Assembly: GCF_020171985.1 (NCBI RefSeq) | Contig: NZ_JAIVAL010000007.1 | Span: forward strand, 124,001-188,000 | Source of the DNA: Halobacillus halophilus | Lineage (GTDB): Bacteria; Bacillota; Bacilli; Bacillales; Halobacillaceae | DNA: 64,000 bases | Direction of reading: 5' to 3' | Part shown: positions 26,928-35,803 of the stretch, piece after piece | Layout of the letters: the number at the start of each line of letters is the position of its first letter | How positions within the stretch are numbered: the first letter of the stretch is position 1 | Notes under the pieces: model-generated | Told to the model about the DNA's origin: nothing | Database searches by the model: none | Seen by the model: only the letters and a program-made list of their open reading frames with translations | Made by a program: the position numbers and the translations under genes

Positions 26928-28379
26928 ATGGCAGATATTTGCCAGAACTGTTCTTGTTCACCCTATGAAAATGTTTGTGAATGCCCCACCAATATGGGGA
27001 TCACCGTCACTCAGCCCGCCTGTCAAACCCTTCCGGATGGAAGCATTTCGGGAAACCCCTGTTTTAGACCTTCACCGGAAAACCGTTCGTACTGGACCTA
27101 CAAGTTTCTAACAGACAATGCGCAATCCACCCGTGCGATCAGCAACTTTCTTATTCCAATATGTCAGAATATCTTAGCAGCTAACATTATCGTTAGCGAA
27201 AAAATTGACGGCTGCGGTTCATTTACGCCGGTACCTTTTACGATTAGCAGCTCAGACCCTAACTTTGGGAATGCCCCAATGGGATTCAACTGGCTAAAAA
27301 TTGAGACGAACAATAGATTTGAGAAAGGCGTATGTGTGGAATACCGCCTGGAAATCGTAGGGAACTTTCCTGTAGGAACCCAGGGAATTCGTGTAAAAGC
27401 TGCTAACAACAACCTGACGTTTGCCTGTGATGGGTGCTTTCTTGTACCGGAATGTCCAGCACCTGGTCAGCTGGTTGTTGATAAGAATTGTGAAGAAATC
27501 TTCATGGATGGTATGGCTACTCTAAGTTTCAGTATAGAGGTTACCAACTCTGGCGGAAGTCCTTTAAACAATGTGCAGCTAACTGACACCCTTCTATTCA
27601 GCAATGCGATCAACCTGGGTCCGATTACCATCAGTGATTCAAATCTCATGGTAGATCGAACGGTGCCGGGAAGAATTCGAATTACAGGAAATCTTGGTAC
27701 TTTAAACCCAGGGGACGAACGTTTTATCACGTATTCCCTTCCTGTTGTTAACGTCAGTGCACCTGGAGAGTATCTCATTACCAATACAGCTACGGTGACC
27801 TCGATGACGTCAGAAGCAACTGATTTTTGTTCGCTGAATTTAGATGTTGTCCAGTTAAGCGCAGATAAATGTTGTACGGTGAATGGAAATCAGATCAGCT
27901 ATCGAATAACGCTCGAAAATACACCTAACTCCCCTGATACAAGAGCCAATCTTACGGATGTACTGACTATTCCTGCAGGATTAACCGTTCAATTCTCGAC
28001 GATTGGCGGTTGTAACGCGATGTTCGAAGGGGGAGGAGAAGTACCGCTAAACGAAAATATCACAGGCCCACGTACCATCGTGATTGAATGTATGAATTTA
28101 ACTATTCCTCAAGGCGGCTCTGCTCATAGAGACATTCAATTAAGTATTGTTTCCTCTACTACCCAAAACGCAACCATTAACAATACGCTTGAAAATGTAG
28201 AACTTGCCACAGGCGACCAAATAGATCTAGGAACACTAAATGTCCCATTCAGTGTAGATACGAATTACGTTGCTATCATCACGTGTACGAACCCTTGTCC
28301 GGCTCCAATTAATGCAGCTGTTAATCCAACCTTTTCTTCACGCTCTGATAATTCAGATGGAAACTGTAATTGCTCGTAA
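26928..28379 (+). CDS. Cysteine-rich DUF11-repeat surface protein, probably spore-associated
   Basis: The 483-residue protein has no signal peptide or anchor. Its N-terminus is Cys-rich (MADICQNCSCSPYENVCECP). Two domains of the DUF11/conserved-repeat type follow: CPAPGQLVVDKNCEEIFMD with LSFSIEVTNSGGSPLNNVQLTD, and a later ISYRITLENTPNSP copy. The C-terminus ends in SDGNCNCS. Cytoplasmically made Cys-rich proteins of this kind are often spore coat or exosporium components, so that is my inference. AAAGGAGATAG lies before the start. The tnpB element lies immediately upstream. Confidence 0.7.
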   Translation: MADICQNCSCSPYENVCECPTNMGITVTQPACQTLPDGSISGNPCFRPSPENRSYWTYKFLTDNAQSTRAISNFLIPICQNILAANIIVSEKIDGCGSFTPVPFTISSSDPNFGNAPMGFNWLKIETNNRFEKGVCVEYRLEIVGNFPVGTQGIRVKAANNNLTFACDGCFLVPECPAPGQLVVDKNCEEIFMDGMATLSFSIEVTNSGGSPLNNVQLTDTLLFSNAINLGPITISDSNLMVDRTVPGRIRITGNLGTLNPGDERFITYSLPVVNVSAPGEYLITNTATVTSMTSEATDFCSLNLDVVQLSADKCCTVNGNQISYRITLENTPNSPDTRANLTDVLTIPAGLTVQFSTIGGCNAMFEGGGEVPLNENITGPRTIVIECMNLTIPQGGSAHRDIQLSIVSSTTQNATINNTLENVELATGDQIDLGTLNVPFSVDTNYVAIITCTNPCPAPINAAVNPTFSSRSDNSDGNCNCS

Positions 28380-28384
28380 ACACC

Positions 28385-28418
28385 AATCCTCTCTTTATTT
28401 AAAGAGGGGATTTTTTTA
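28385..28418 (+). terminator. Rho-independent terminator
   Basis: AATCCTCTCTTT pairs with AAAGAGGGGATT (one mismatch), followed by TTTTTATT. It closes the DUF11 gene. Confidence 0.85.
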
Positions 28419-28496
28419 TTGGATCGCACCATCGATTAGATTTTTAAGTATTGGGCAAATTATGGAGAGATTTTTTAAAGCAGGAGGTCTTACAAG

Positions 28497-29360
28497 ATGA
28501 CGAATCAAAAAAAGAAAATCCAACCGAAGCAGCATCAAAACCGGCAGCCGGGATATGAATATGAAATGAAGCCCCTTCCGGAATACATGGATCCAAACTA
28601 TCAGGGAAGCGGAAAGCTTGAGGGAAAAATTGCTGTTATTACTGGCGGGGATAGCGGTATAGGCAGGGCTGTCAGCTTGTACTTTGCCCGTGAAGGGGCT
28701 GATGTAGCCGTTCTTTACTTAGATGAACAACAGGACGCGGAAGATACGAAACAGCTGGTTGAACAGGAAGGACGCACCTGTCTCCTGATCAGCGGTGATA
28801 TTGCCGATCCGGATTTCTGTACAGATGCCGTAAAACAGATCAAGCGTAAATTCAGTGCGATCGATGTGCTGGTCAATAACGCAGCTGTTCAATATCCGCA
28901 GACAGATCTTCTTAATATAACGAATGAACAGTTTGAGAATACGTTCCGGGTCAATATCTTCTCCTATTTTTACATGACGAAAGCCGTCGTGCCTCATATG
29001 AAAAAAGGAAGCTCGATCATCAACACGTCTTCCGTAACAGCCTATGCCGGAAACGAACAGCTGATTGATTATACCGCAACTAAAGGGGCGATCACATCCT
29101 TCACCCGGGCGCTTTCGAAATCCCTCGTTGGGCAAAGAATTCGTGTGAATGGAGTAGCTCCAGGCCCGGTCTGGACCCCGCTGATTCCTGCAAGCTTCGA
29201 TGAGCAGCAGGTTGCCGAATTCGGTTCGGATAATCCTATGGAACGCCCTGCCCAGCCAAGAGAAGTCGCGCCGGCTTATGTCTATCTTGCGAGTGAGGAT
29301 TCAAGCTTCGTCACCGGGCAGATGCTGCATGTAAACGGCGGAATCATTGTAAACGGGTAA
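28497..29360 (+). CDS. Short-chain dehydrogenase/reductase, general-stress type
   Basis: The 287-residue SDR has the long polar N-terminal extension seen in Bacillus stress SDRs such as YdaD/YhxC (PLPEYMDPNYQGSGKL). The NAD(P) motif VITGGDSGIGRAV is near residue 50, VLVNNAAVQ follows, and the catalytic Ser-Tyr-Lys lies in NTSSVTAYAGNEQLIDYTATKG. Substrate unknown. GCAGGAGGTCT supplies the ribosome binding site. The gene is monocistronic. Confidence 0.88.
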   Translation: MTNQKKKIQPKQHQNRQPGYEYEMKPLPEYMDPNYQGSGKLEGKIAVITGGDSGIGRAVSLYFAREGADVAVLYLDEQQDAEDTKQLVEQEGRTCLLISGDIADPDFCTDAVKQIKRKFSAIDVLVNNAAVQYPQTDLLNITNEQFENTFRVNIFSYFYMTKAVVPHMKKGSSIINTSSVTAYAGNEQLIDYTATKGAITSFTRALSKSLVGQRIRVNGVAPGPVWTPLIPASFDEQQVAEFGSDNPMERPAQPREVAPAYVYLASEDSSFVTGQMLHVNGGIIVNG

Positions 29361-29460
29361 ATAATATCGATTAGGCTGATCAGAAATTCCACCTAAAAAT
29401 TGGCTCTTATATAGTTTTTTGTTGTCTTTTCATAAAAGGCTAATTACGCAAAAGGGACGG

Positions 29461-30053
29461 ATTGTGTAAGACTCAGTTTCGAGATATCGGTTTGTAGTTA
29501 AGGTCCTGCGGGGGATGATTCGCTTTCCGTGGGCATGTGGTAAGCTTCCTCAGGCTTCGCCTTCCGGGATCTTACCGATCATGTTCATCCCACAGGAGTC
29601 TTCATCATCCCCCTCCGGACCTTGCCAAATGAGAAGCTCGAAACCACTTTAATCCTCCCCTGCATAATGAAGTATTAGACCATGTAGCTTTGTGCCTGCT
29701 TACAGAATATAGCGATCCACATAGCCCGTCATGAAAGCATTTTATCCTGATTACGTAGGAGTATCTTTCTCTTCTGGATGTAACCGTTCGCAACATTATA
29801 GTTGGGGTGGTGGGGAAATGGCGAGACTCCCATGGGAAAAGGGACTAGGTGAGATCCCACAGGGAGTGAAACGAGCGAGGAAGCTCCTAGTAAAAGGAGG
29901 ATCGACTAAGGTCGCCACATCCTGTGGCAACGTCGATCGACCCTACGTCGTGTAGGGCCATAGGAAAGCGAGTTATTTCCCAACCAGCCCTTCTCCATTT
30001 AACGTAAAGGACCCAATTTATCTCGAAACTGTGTCTTCAACAAACGGGAGCTT
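29461..30053. repeat. Intergenic repeat element A with inverted termini (MITE-like)
   Basis: AAGACTCAGTTTCGAGATAT (29468-29487) recurs inverted at about 30019-30036 as TATCTCGAAACTGTGTCTT. These ends enclose about 550 bases rich in internal palindromes (for example CCTCAGGCTTCGCCTTCC and TGTGGCAACGTCGA). No credible protein is encoded. The right half is strongly similar to repeat B at 37821. Such sequences resemble dispersed Bacillaceae intergenic repeats. Confidence 0.7.
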
Positions 30054-30163
30054 TACTTTAATAACAACACGGGAGTTTAACAGAACCTAAAAATTAAAAA
30101 CATTATATTTATTAGAGTCGTCTAAGTATTTCCTATGACCTTATCCTGTATAGCTTCAGTTAC

Positions 30164-30197
30164 AAAAAAACCGCCTTTTCTAGGAAAAGACGGTTTT
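30164..30197 (-). terminator. Rho-independent terminator
   Basis: Minus-strand AAAACCGTCTTTTCC and AAAAGGCGGTTTTTTTG form the stem and tail. It overlaps the stop codon of the gene ending at 30196. Confidence 0.85.
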
Positions 30198-30426
30198 ACT
30201 GATTTATATTTTTCTTATCTTTCCAGCGTGCGCCTATGATCCGCAAGCCAATCGTCAACAGGATAGCAGCCAGCACCAGCATGCCTAACGCATCGCCTGT
30301 GGCCCACCCGGCTGATTTTAAAAACCTGGCAAGAAGAACGCCGATCAGGGCAAGCGGAATCAGAATAAAACGATCGATTTTCTCGGAGAATATGGGTCCG
30401 CTAAACAACTGGCGGATTTTGCTCAT
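30196..30426 (-). CDS. Small membrane protein
   Basis: The 76-residue product has two hydrophobic helices (about residues 18-37 and 44-66) and a basic C-terminus. AGGAGGTATC upstream of the ATG is a good ribosome binding site. No family recognised. Confidence 0.65.
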   Translation of the reverse strand: MSKIRQLFSGPIFSEKIDRFILIPLALIGVLLARFLKSAGWATGDALGMLVLAAILLTIGLRIIGARWKDKKNINQ

Positions 30427-30700
30427 GTACGATGATACCTCCTGATTGAGTCACTTTAGGTTTGCTCTAAGAACTCTCCCATTATTTCAAATCTAATCCT
30501 TAATCTCAATCCTTTTCCTAAGACTCTGTAAAAAGGCAGCACGGGGGTTCTCATTCTCCCTCGGTTCCTTTCTTCCAAATATCCCCCTCCTTTCCACCCG
30601 CAGGAAGAGAACAGTTTGACCATTTCCGTACTAATTTTTACGTACGTTCAGTAGGCTAATGCATAGGATAACGTTAGGAAGTAAGAAAGGATGGATAAAA

Positions 30701-31255
30701 GTGTACTATAACCCTTATGTGTATCCATATCGTGCCCCTTATGGCAGTGGACCTATGTACAGTAATGGAAGTCAGAACGGCTACTGGTCCTACCCTCAGA
30801 ACTACGGTTATGCGGCCTGGCCCCCTTCGCACGATCAGAGAAACATTGAGTTAAAGGATTATGGATCCAATCCGTTTGTCGTTAATATTAATACAGCCAC
30901 GACGCAGAATAATACCTTTCGCACAGCCTTATGGACCGGAGACCATTTGCAGTTGACACTAATGAGTATCCAACCTGGGGAAGATATCGGCTTAGAAATA
31001 CATCCAGATGTCGATCAATTTTTACGCATTGAGCAAGGGCAGGGTTTTACACAAATGGGTAAACAAAAAGACGATTTAAACTTCACAAGATACGTGATGG
31101 ATGATTCAGCTATTTTCATCCCTGCAGGTACATGGCATAACTTAACCAACACAGGCAATACTCCACTTAAACTATACTCAATCTACGCTCCGCCTAACCA
31201 TCCGTTCGGTACCGTTCACAATACAAAAGCCGACGCAATGGCTGCAGAAGATTAA
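30701..31255 (+). CDS. Cupin-domain protein
   Basis: The N-terminal 40 residues are Tyr/Pro/Gly-rich (YNPYVYPYRAPYG), like spore coat proteins. A single cupin domain follows: IQPGEDIGLEIHPDVDQFLRIEQGQG (cupin motif 1 with metal ligands His and Glu/Gln) and FIPAGTWHNLTNTG (motif 2). I choose GTG 30701 because AAAGGATGG lies 8 bases upstream; the earlier in-frame start has no site. At 184 residues the fold is complete. The composition suggests a spore-surface role, but this is inference. Confidence 0.75.
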   Translation: MYYNPYVYPYRAPYGSGPMYSNGSQNGYWSYPQNYGYAAWPPSHDQRNIELKDYGSNPFVVNINTATTQNNTFRTALWTGDHLQLTLMSIQPGEDIGLEIHPDVDQFLRIEQGQGFTQMGKQKDDLNFTRYVMDDSAIFIPAGTWHNLTNTGNTPLKLYSIYAPPNHPFGTVHNTKADAMAAED

Positions 31256-31273
31256 AGAGGACTATCTACTCCA

Positions 31274-31315
31274 TAAAAAAGGGAACTTCCCATAAGAGAA
31301 GTTCCCTTTTTTTAT
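31274..31315. terminator. Bidirectional terminator
   Basis: AAAAAGGGAACTTC pairs with GAAGTTCCCTTTTT, with T-runs on both strands. It serves the cupin gene (+) and the lysozyme-like gene (-). Confidence 0.9.
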
Positions 31316-31324
31316 ACCGATTAG

Positions 31325-31975
31325 CTACAAATCTTGTATTTCTTCCCCGTTATAATGATCAAGGACCGCATTTACATAATAGATATCCCCATAACAGGCA
31401 TCGTACTGCTCCGCTTCCTCACGAATACAGTCGTATTTGCCCGTATGTTCTAATTCCTCATACTTTTTAGCGGAAAATTCTATCGCCAGCTCCTGGCTGT
31501 ATTTCCCGCCATTGCTCCTAACGAAATCAATAAAACCTGCACCAAAATTGTAGGATTGAAGTGCTAATTTAATATCCCCATCGGCCCGCTCCAGCACATT
31601 TGCAAAGTAGGAGACTCCCTGTTCAATAGACTTTTCGGGATCTTCAATACAACCGACAGAACCGCACAAGGATTCGGAGGCCTGCATAGGATCATCTCCT
31701 CTTCCCCCTGATTCCTGCATCATTAACGCCATCAGCACATCCACGTGTTCTTCAATATCTTCCTGCTTCGCATACTTTCGAACTTCGTCTTCATATTGCA
31801 GTACCTGATCGGACAAGCCTGCCGATTCATTTGTACTGCTCATTAAACCGTCTCCGAGATTACTGCTTGTAAGCAGATAAATACCACCAATTACTAGAAC
31901 GATAGGCAGCATTATTTTCACGAATGCTTCCGAAACGGCTTTTTTAAATTTAGTTTTCCATTTATATTTCGGCAT
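31325..31975 (-). CDS. Membrane-anchored lysozyme-family muralytic enzyme
   Basis: The product is 216 residues long with one N-terminal membrane anchor (about 18-37). The extracellular domain resembles the lysozyme-like domain of CwlT: LMALMMQESGGRGDDPMQASES near residue 85 carries the catalytic glutamate, followed by SIEQGVSYFANVLE and ALQSYNFGAGFIDFV. It would cut glycan strands close to the membrane. No peptidase domain follows, unlike full CwlT. The gene appears monocistronic. Confidence 0.82.
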   Translation of the reverse strand: MPKYKWKTKFKKAVSEAFVKIMLPIVLVIGGIYLLTSSNLGDGLMSSTNESAGLSDQVLQYEDEVRKYAKQEDIEEHVDVLMALMMQESGGRGDDPMQASESLCGSVGCIEDPEKSIEQGVSYFANVLERADGDIKLALQSYNFGAGFIDFVRSNGGKYSQELAIEFSAKKYEELEHTGKYDCIREEAEQYDACYGDIYYVNAVLDHYNGEEIQDL

Positions 31976-32065
31976 GTTTCTCCCCTTATCGCTACTCTTA
32001 TAAGATGAGTCTATTTTAACATGCCGGTAAGCCTAAATCTCTTATCATGCTCTGTATTAATGTTT

Positions 32066-32281
32066 CTATGAGTGAACGGAGCGTCCTGCAAAAAATAGTT
32101 TTCTCAGTATAGGATAGACCATCATAGCGATCAGGAGAAATATCCCGAAGTCGAGTAAAAACAGCCCTGGATCAAATTTATCGTGGAATAAACGGTACTC
32201 CAAATGGATCAAAGCATAAACCTGCGAAGATAAGAAGTCTGTAATCAATAACGACACGATAATCAGAAGAAACTCCCTCAC
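32066..32281 (-). CDS. Small membrane protein
   Basis: GTG 32281 has AGAGGTGG 4 bases upstream and gives 71 residues. Two helices (about 3-22 and 42-62) flank a His/Asp-containing loop. No family recognised. Confidence 0.6.
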   Translation of the reverse strand: MREFLLIIVSLLITDFLSSQVYALIHLEYRLFHDKFDPGLFLLDFGIFLLIAMMVYPILRKLFFAGRSVHS

Positions 32282-32381
32282 GTTACCACCTCTTTGAACC
32301 ACGTTTATTCATTTCTATGTAGGAAGTCAGCTCTTCTAGAACGGATGCTTCTATATCTCCCCACATCATCCTCTGGTATAA

Positions 32382-32507
32382 CTACATCCAGCGTGATTCG
32401 TGATATTTATCGGGATTTTCCCTATTTCTTCTTGAAGGTAATAGAATTGGTAAGGCTAAAGCAGCGATGGCTGCTACTACAAAAATGATGATAAACACGA
32501 GCCCCAT
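32382..32507 (-). CDS. Very small membrane protein (41 aa)
   Basis: ATG 32507 follows GAGGAGG at ideal spacing. The product begins MGLVFIIIFVVAAIAALALP, then has a basic/polar tail ending in a Trp. The combination of a strong ribosome binding site and a clean helix supports a real gene below the usual length cutoff. Confidence 0.6.
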   Translation of the reverse strand: MGLVFIIIFVVAAIAALALPILLPSRRNRENPDKYHESRWM

Positions 32508-32588
32508 GATATTCCTCCTCAAAAAAGTAAAATTTTCGTTCTGTCGATCCTTTCCATATTCCAGGCTGTTCTCAGCAGCTATTCATGC

Positions 32589-33164
32589 TTACCTATGGGG
32601 TTCAGAATATGAATCTCGAAGCATGGGATACACTACTGTTCCATTCTCTTCTACTATAGGCATCGCACCCCAGCGGCCAAGCTCATGACTAACCACCTCT
32701 GTTTTGCCTTTTGAGTCGTTAATCAAATGAAAAACCTCCCAGCCGTTCGCCTGCAGCCAGTTACTAATCAACAGGCGGTGACACTTCGCCGGATGCCTCT
32801 CGGAACACATATAGACTAGATTCTTTCCTTCAGCCGCTGCTTTTAAATCCTCCAGCCCCTTTTGAAACTCGGTCGTTAATGTATAATCCGCATAGTTATG
32901 GAACGAACGATTGTCCCACCCGGCATTTAGACTCTCCCCAATTTCGCCTGACCGACTTCGCCTGCCACCGAGCAACGAAAAATGCCGGTACGTTACCTCC
33001 GCTTCGCTAAGCCACTCCTCCATTCTTTCCTTGTTAAACTGCGGGTACTTACGACTTGCAGGGAAGGCACGGATATCAGCCACATATTCGATGTCTGCGG
33101 CCTCAAGCATGTGCAAGAACTTTTGCTTGTCATGGTCAGAATGTCCAATTGTATAAATTTTCAT
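32589..33164 (-). CDS. DUF488-family protein
   Basis: The 191-residue protein has the DUF488 pattern: MKIYTIGHSDHDKQKFLHML, VADIRAFPASRKYPQFN, and the Cys/Arg motif VYMCSERHPAKCHRLLI near residue 125. The family is widespread, its biochemical role is unsettled, and the CxE..xxCHR motif suggests a metal or redox site. GGGGATATG precedes it. Confidence 0.85.
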   Translation of the reverse strand: MKIYTIGHSDHDKQKFLHMLEAADIEYVADIRAFPASRKYPQFNKERMEEWLSEAEVTYRHFSLLGGRRSRSGEIGESLNAGWDNRSFHNYADYTLTTEFQKGLEDLKAAAEGKNLVYMCSERHPAKCHRLLISNWLQANGWEVFHLINDSKGKTEVVSHELGRWGAMPIVEENGTVVYPMLRDSYSEPHR

Positions 33165-33661
33165 ATCCCCTTTACCCTTTGGTAGAAACTTATATTACAG
33201 ACTGTACCCTTTCCACGATACTCTCAAAATTTCTACTCCAGTTAAAACCAATTTCTTCGATTTTGCCATTCTGCTCTGTTGGTAAAGAGCGATTTTTATT
33301 ACTACTACGCTCCCAATAATTCAGTGCAGATTAAGGACATTTAACATTTCGATCTACTCTTCCGAATCTAATAACATATAAATACCATATTTTCTAATTT
33401 TTAGTTGATAAATAGATATCTCCCTGCTAAGCTTAAAAAACATTTACTAATTATTTCCATATAATGTTTCTTAAGTTTCTTTCCTCTGCTTTATGTATTC
33501 CACTAGAAAATTAAGTAGACCGTAGGATCCAGTAAAAACGATAGATGCCTTCTAAAGAACATACCTTTTTATTAAGAACAGATGATGGCTTTGCTTTTGA
33601 ATTTTCATGGTTATGAAGTCCACTTTAGAGTTCTATTATTTTTTTAGGAGGCATACAATCG
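33165..33661. other. Intergenic stretch between divergent genes, no gene seen
   Basis: This AT-rich stretch of about 500 bases holds the promoters of DUF488 (-) and an EamA gene (+). I find no repeat, RNA motif or credible short gene in it. TTTTTTTAGGAGG before 33662 is the ribosome binding site of the EamA gene. Confidence 0.5.
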
Positions 33662-34573
33662 ATGAGATCAGTAGGTGTAAGCTTAGTTATCCTTGCCGCT
33701 ATATGCTGGGGCGTTAGTGGAGGAATTGCAGATATTTTAATGAACAAGGGCTGGGACCCTATCGTGATTTCTCTTTACCGGGGGGCTGTTGGCTTTGCAT
33801 GTTTTTTTGTATGGTTTCTTTTACGCTTTCAACAAAATTGGAGCTCCTCTTCTCGCTTTTACATTTGGTCTTCATTGGCTGGTGTAGGGGTTGCTGGAAA
33901 TTTCACCTTTTATTTTTTCACGATCCAGGCGTCAAGCGTAGCTGTTGCTTCTACTTTAATGTACACAGCACCGGTGTTTGTCCTTGTTATCTCTTTTTTA
34001 TTACGAATAGAGCGTTCGACGTGGTTTAAATGGGGATGCATATCGGGGGTCCTCATAGGGGTTATCTTGCTTACAGGGGCTTACAATACCAATTCGCTAT
34101 CCGTGGGATTACTAGGTGTGGCATCCGGTCTTGCCGCAGGGCTATCTTATGCATTATTCATATTTGGGTTTAAGAACGCCTCTTCCATCGGGAAGCCGCA
34201 GATCACTTTGACGATTGCCTTCTTTTCATTTTGTCTTATCCTTTTGTTTATCGCGGACATGGATGAAGCCGCTAACGTAATGACCTCAAACGACATCGGC
34301 TTGTTTCTTATATTGGGGGTCCTTGGAGCTGGAGTTTCGTTTATATTCTATGTAGTGGGCATTCAGTGGACTGCCCCAACAACTGCCTCCATGGTTGCTA
34401 TGGTTGAGCCGGTAACAGCTTCATTATTTGGCTTTTTGCTTATCGGGGATCATTTGACCATTATTCAACTTTTTGGAATAGCCATTATCCTGGTTACGGT
34501 TATTGTACTTAGTATGAAACCTTCCCCATCCTCCATTAAAAGTACAGATAAAAGGAAAAAGAAAGCTGTCTAA
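33662..34573 (+). CDS. EamA/DMT-family transporter (YdcZ/RhaT-like topology)
   Basis: The 303-residue protein has ten helices in two EamA repeats. It opens MRSVGVSLVILAAICWGVSG, and the second repeat ends MVAMVEPVTASLFGFLLIGDHLT. It is probably an exporter of an unknown small molecule. A decayed copy of its second half lies at 41200-41596, so this gene has been partly duplicated or exchanged nearby. Confidence 0.85.
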   Translation: MRSVGVSLVILAAICWGVSGGIADILMNKGWDPIVISLYRGAVGFACFFVWFLLRFQQNWSSSSRFYIWSSLAGVGVAGNFTFYFFTIQASSVAVASTLMYTAPVFVLVISFLLRIERSTWFKWGCISGVLIGVILLTGAYNTNSLSVGLLGVASGLAAGLSYALFIFGFKNASSIGKPQITLTIAFFSFCLILLFIADMDEAANVMTSNDIGLFLILGVLGAGVSFIFYVVGIQWTAPTTASMVAMVEPVTASLFGFLLIGDHLTIIQLFGIAIILVTVIVLSMKPSPSSIKSTDKRKKKAV

Positions 34574-34607
34574 GCGACACGCTCTTTCTCTTCATAATTA
34601 TTTAATT

Positions 34608-34657
34608 AAAAAGCCCTATTGTAGATGGCTCCCATCCGCTACCATAGGGCTTTTTCA
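34608..34657 (+). terminator. Rho-independent terminator
   Basis: AAAAAGCCCTAT...GTAG pairs with CTAC...ATAGGGCTTTTT, an extended hairpin with T tail, after the EamA gene. Confidence 0.85.
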
Positions 34658-34992
34658 TTTGGCTTTAAGGATATTGGCAGTCGACCTTTAAGAGATTATC
34701 AACGTATCGTTCAACCCATGCCTTTAATAGATTCTCTGTTCAAAATTCTTTTACCACCAGAGATACTTGTCACCCTTATTTGACACGGTAAATGACACGG
34801 CATTGACCTCCGCTAAACCATTGGCAGTGTAAGCCTCGTCCACCGAATTCGCCAGCCGAAACAAAGAATAAACTAAGATTAATTTAAAAAAAGAATTTTA
34901 AAAACGATATAAAAAAAGATTTTATTTTTTTGACACCAAATTCTTAAAACTTTCGATTATTAGAGTAACAAGACAAGAATAGGTGATGAAAA
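34658..34992. other. AT-rich intergenic stretch
   Basis: About 330 bases without a gene. A TTGACA lies at about 34931 but without a convincing -10 at the right distance. The last 60 bases before 34993 should contain the promoter of the helix-turn-helix gene. Confidence 0.4.
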
Positions 34993-35766
34993 ATGAATAT
35001 CCATGACATTAGCAAGCTTCAATCCTTTCCAAGTAAACAAGAATTAGATGTACGTGTCCGCTCTTTCCTCTATCAGTATAAAGCCTCACTCTCTCCTGCT
35101 TCCCTCGAGATATTAACGTTTATTTGGCGACATTCGGTCAAATATCCTGGTGTCTCTTTTGCCAAAATTGAAACCATTGAAAAAGCCACAAAACGCAGCC
35201 GCAGAACCATTGTAAGGGCGATTAATACGCTGGAGCAGGCGGGTTTGCTTTCTCGTATTCCAACGATCCGTCCAAACGGGAAGCGCGGAGTAAATATCCT
35301 TGTTATTAATCCTGCTGAAGAAAATCCACTTCCTGATAGAAGAGAAATCGTTTGTAAGGACAAAGCAGAGAAAGTTGAAAAACCTGCACAAACCGAGGCT
35401 CCTCAAACTTTGGAACAAGTTTCGCCCACTAAGCCGGCGGTCGATACGGACTATTTACCCACCTACATACCGAAAGCGTTTATTCAGCTTTCTCAATCAT
35501 TCCTGAACGTGAAAGATATTCTTGGGGCTTGGAAAAGGGTTCACTACGCCTATCAGCAAACTCAATTATGCTACCCGGTTGATCACTATATATCCATCAT
35601 TACACAGACATTCAAACAGGCAGTTTTTGCTAAACAGAATGGCTCTATTAAGAAAACGTTTCTTGCCTATTTTTACGGTGGCATACTGGCGGCTTTCCAG
35701 CAGACCGTACGTAAAGAAGTAATGGATGATCCCGCTAACCTGTATTATGACTGGCTGAACAATTAA
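34993..35766 (+). CDS. Winged helix-turn-helix protein, replication-initiator-like layout
   Basis: The 257-residue protein has an N-terminal winged-helix domain (about residues 30-105) with KIETIEKATKRSRRTIVRAINTLEQAGLL as the recognition part. A low-complexity Pro/Glu/Lys linker follows (about 110-150). The helical C-terminal domain (about 155-257) contains YYDWLNN. The arrangement recalls plasmid or phage helix-turn-helix proteins found singly on Bacillaceae chromosomes. Target unknown. AGGTGATGAAAA precedes the ATG. Confidence 0.65.
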   Translation: MNIHDISKLQSFPSKQELDVRVRSFLYQYKASLSPASLEILTFIWRHSVKYPGVSFAKIETIEKATKRSRRTIVRAINTLEQAGLLSRIPTIRPNGKRGVNILVINPAEENPLPDRREIVCKDKAEKVEKPAQTEAPQTLEQVSPTKPAVDTDYLPTYIPKAFIQLSQSFLNVKDILGAWKRVHYAYQQTQLCYPVDHYISIITQTFKQAVFAKQNGSIKKTFLAYFYGGILAAFQQTVRKEVMDDPANLYYDWLNN

Positions 35767-35768
35767 AG

Positions 35769-35796
35769 AAAACCACCCTGAGTCAGGATGGTTTAT
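35769..35796 (-). terminator. Short terminator between convergent genes
   Basis: AAACCACCCTG and CAGGATGGTTT form a stem with one mismatch and a 3-base loop. On the minus strand it is followed by TTCTTTAATT, so it suits purT best. Confidence 0.6.
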
Positions 35797-35803
35797 GGCA
35801 TAA

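Noticed and set aside
28719-29135. 138-codon minus-strand frame opposite the SDR gene
   Set aside because: Antisense shadow of a conserved SDR domain.
29731-29955. Plus-strand frame inside repeat A
   Set aside because: The sequence belongs to a palindromic non-coding repeat that recurs at 37821, where the frame is not preserved.
34931-34965. TTGACA upstream of the helix-turn-helix gene as a promoter
   Set aside because: The nearest -10-like sequence is about 22 bases away, which is too far for a standard SigA promoter.
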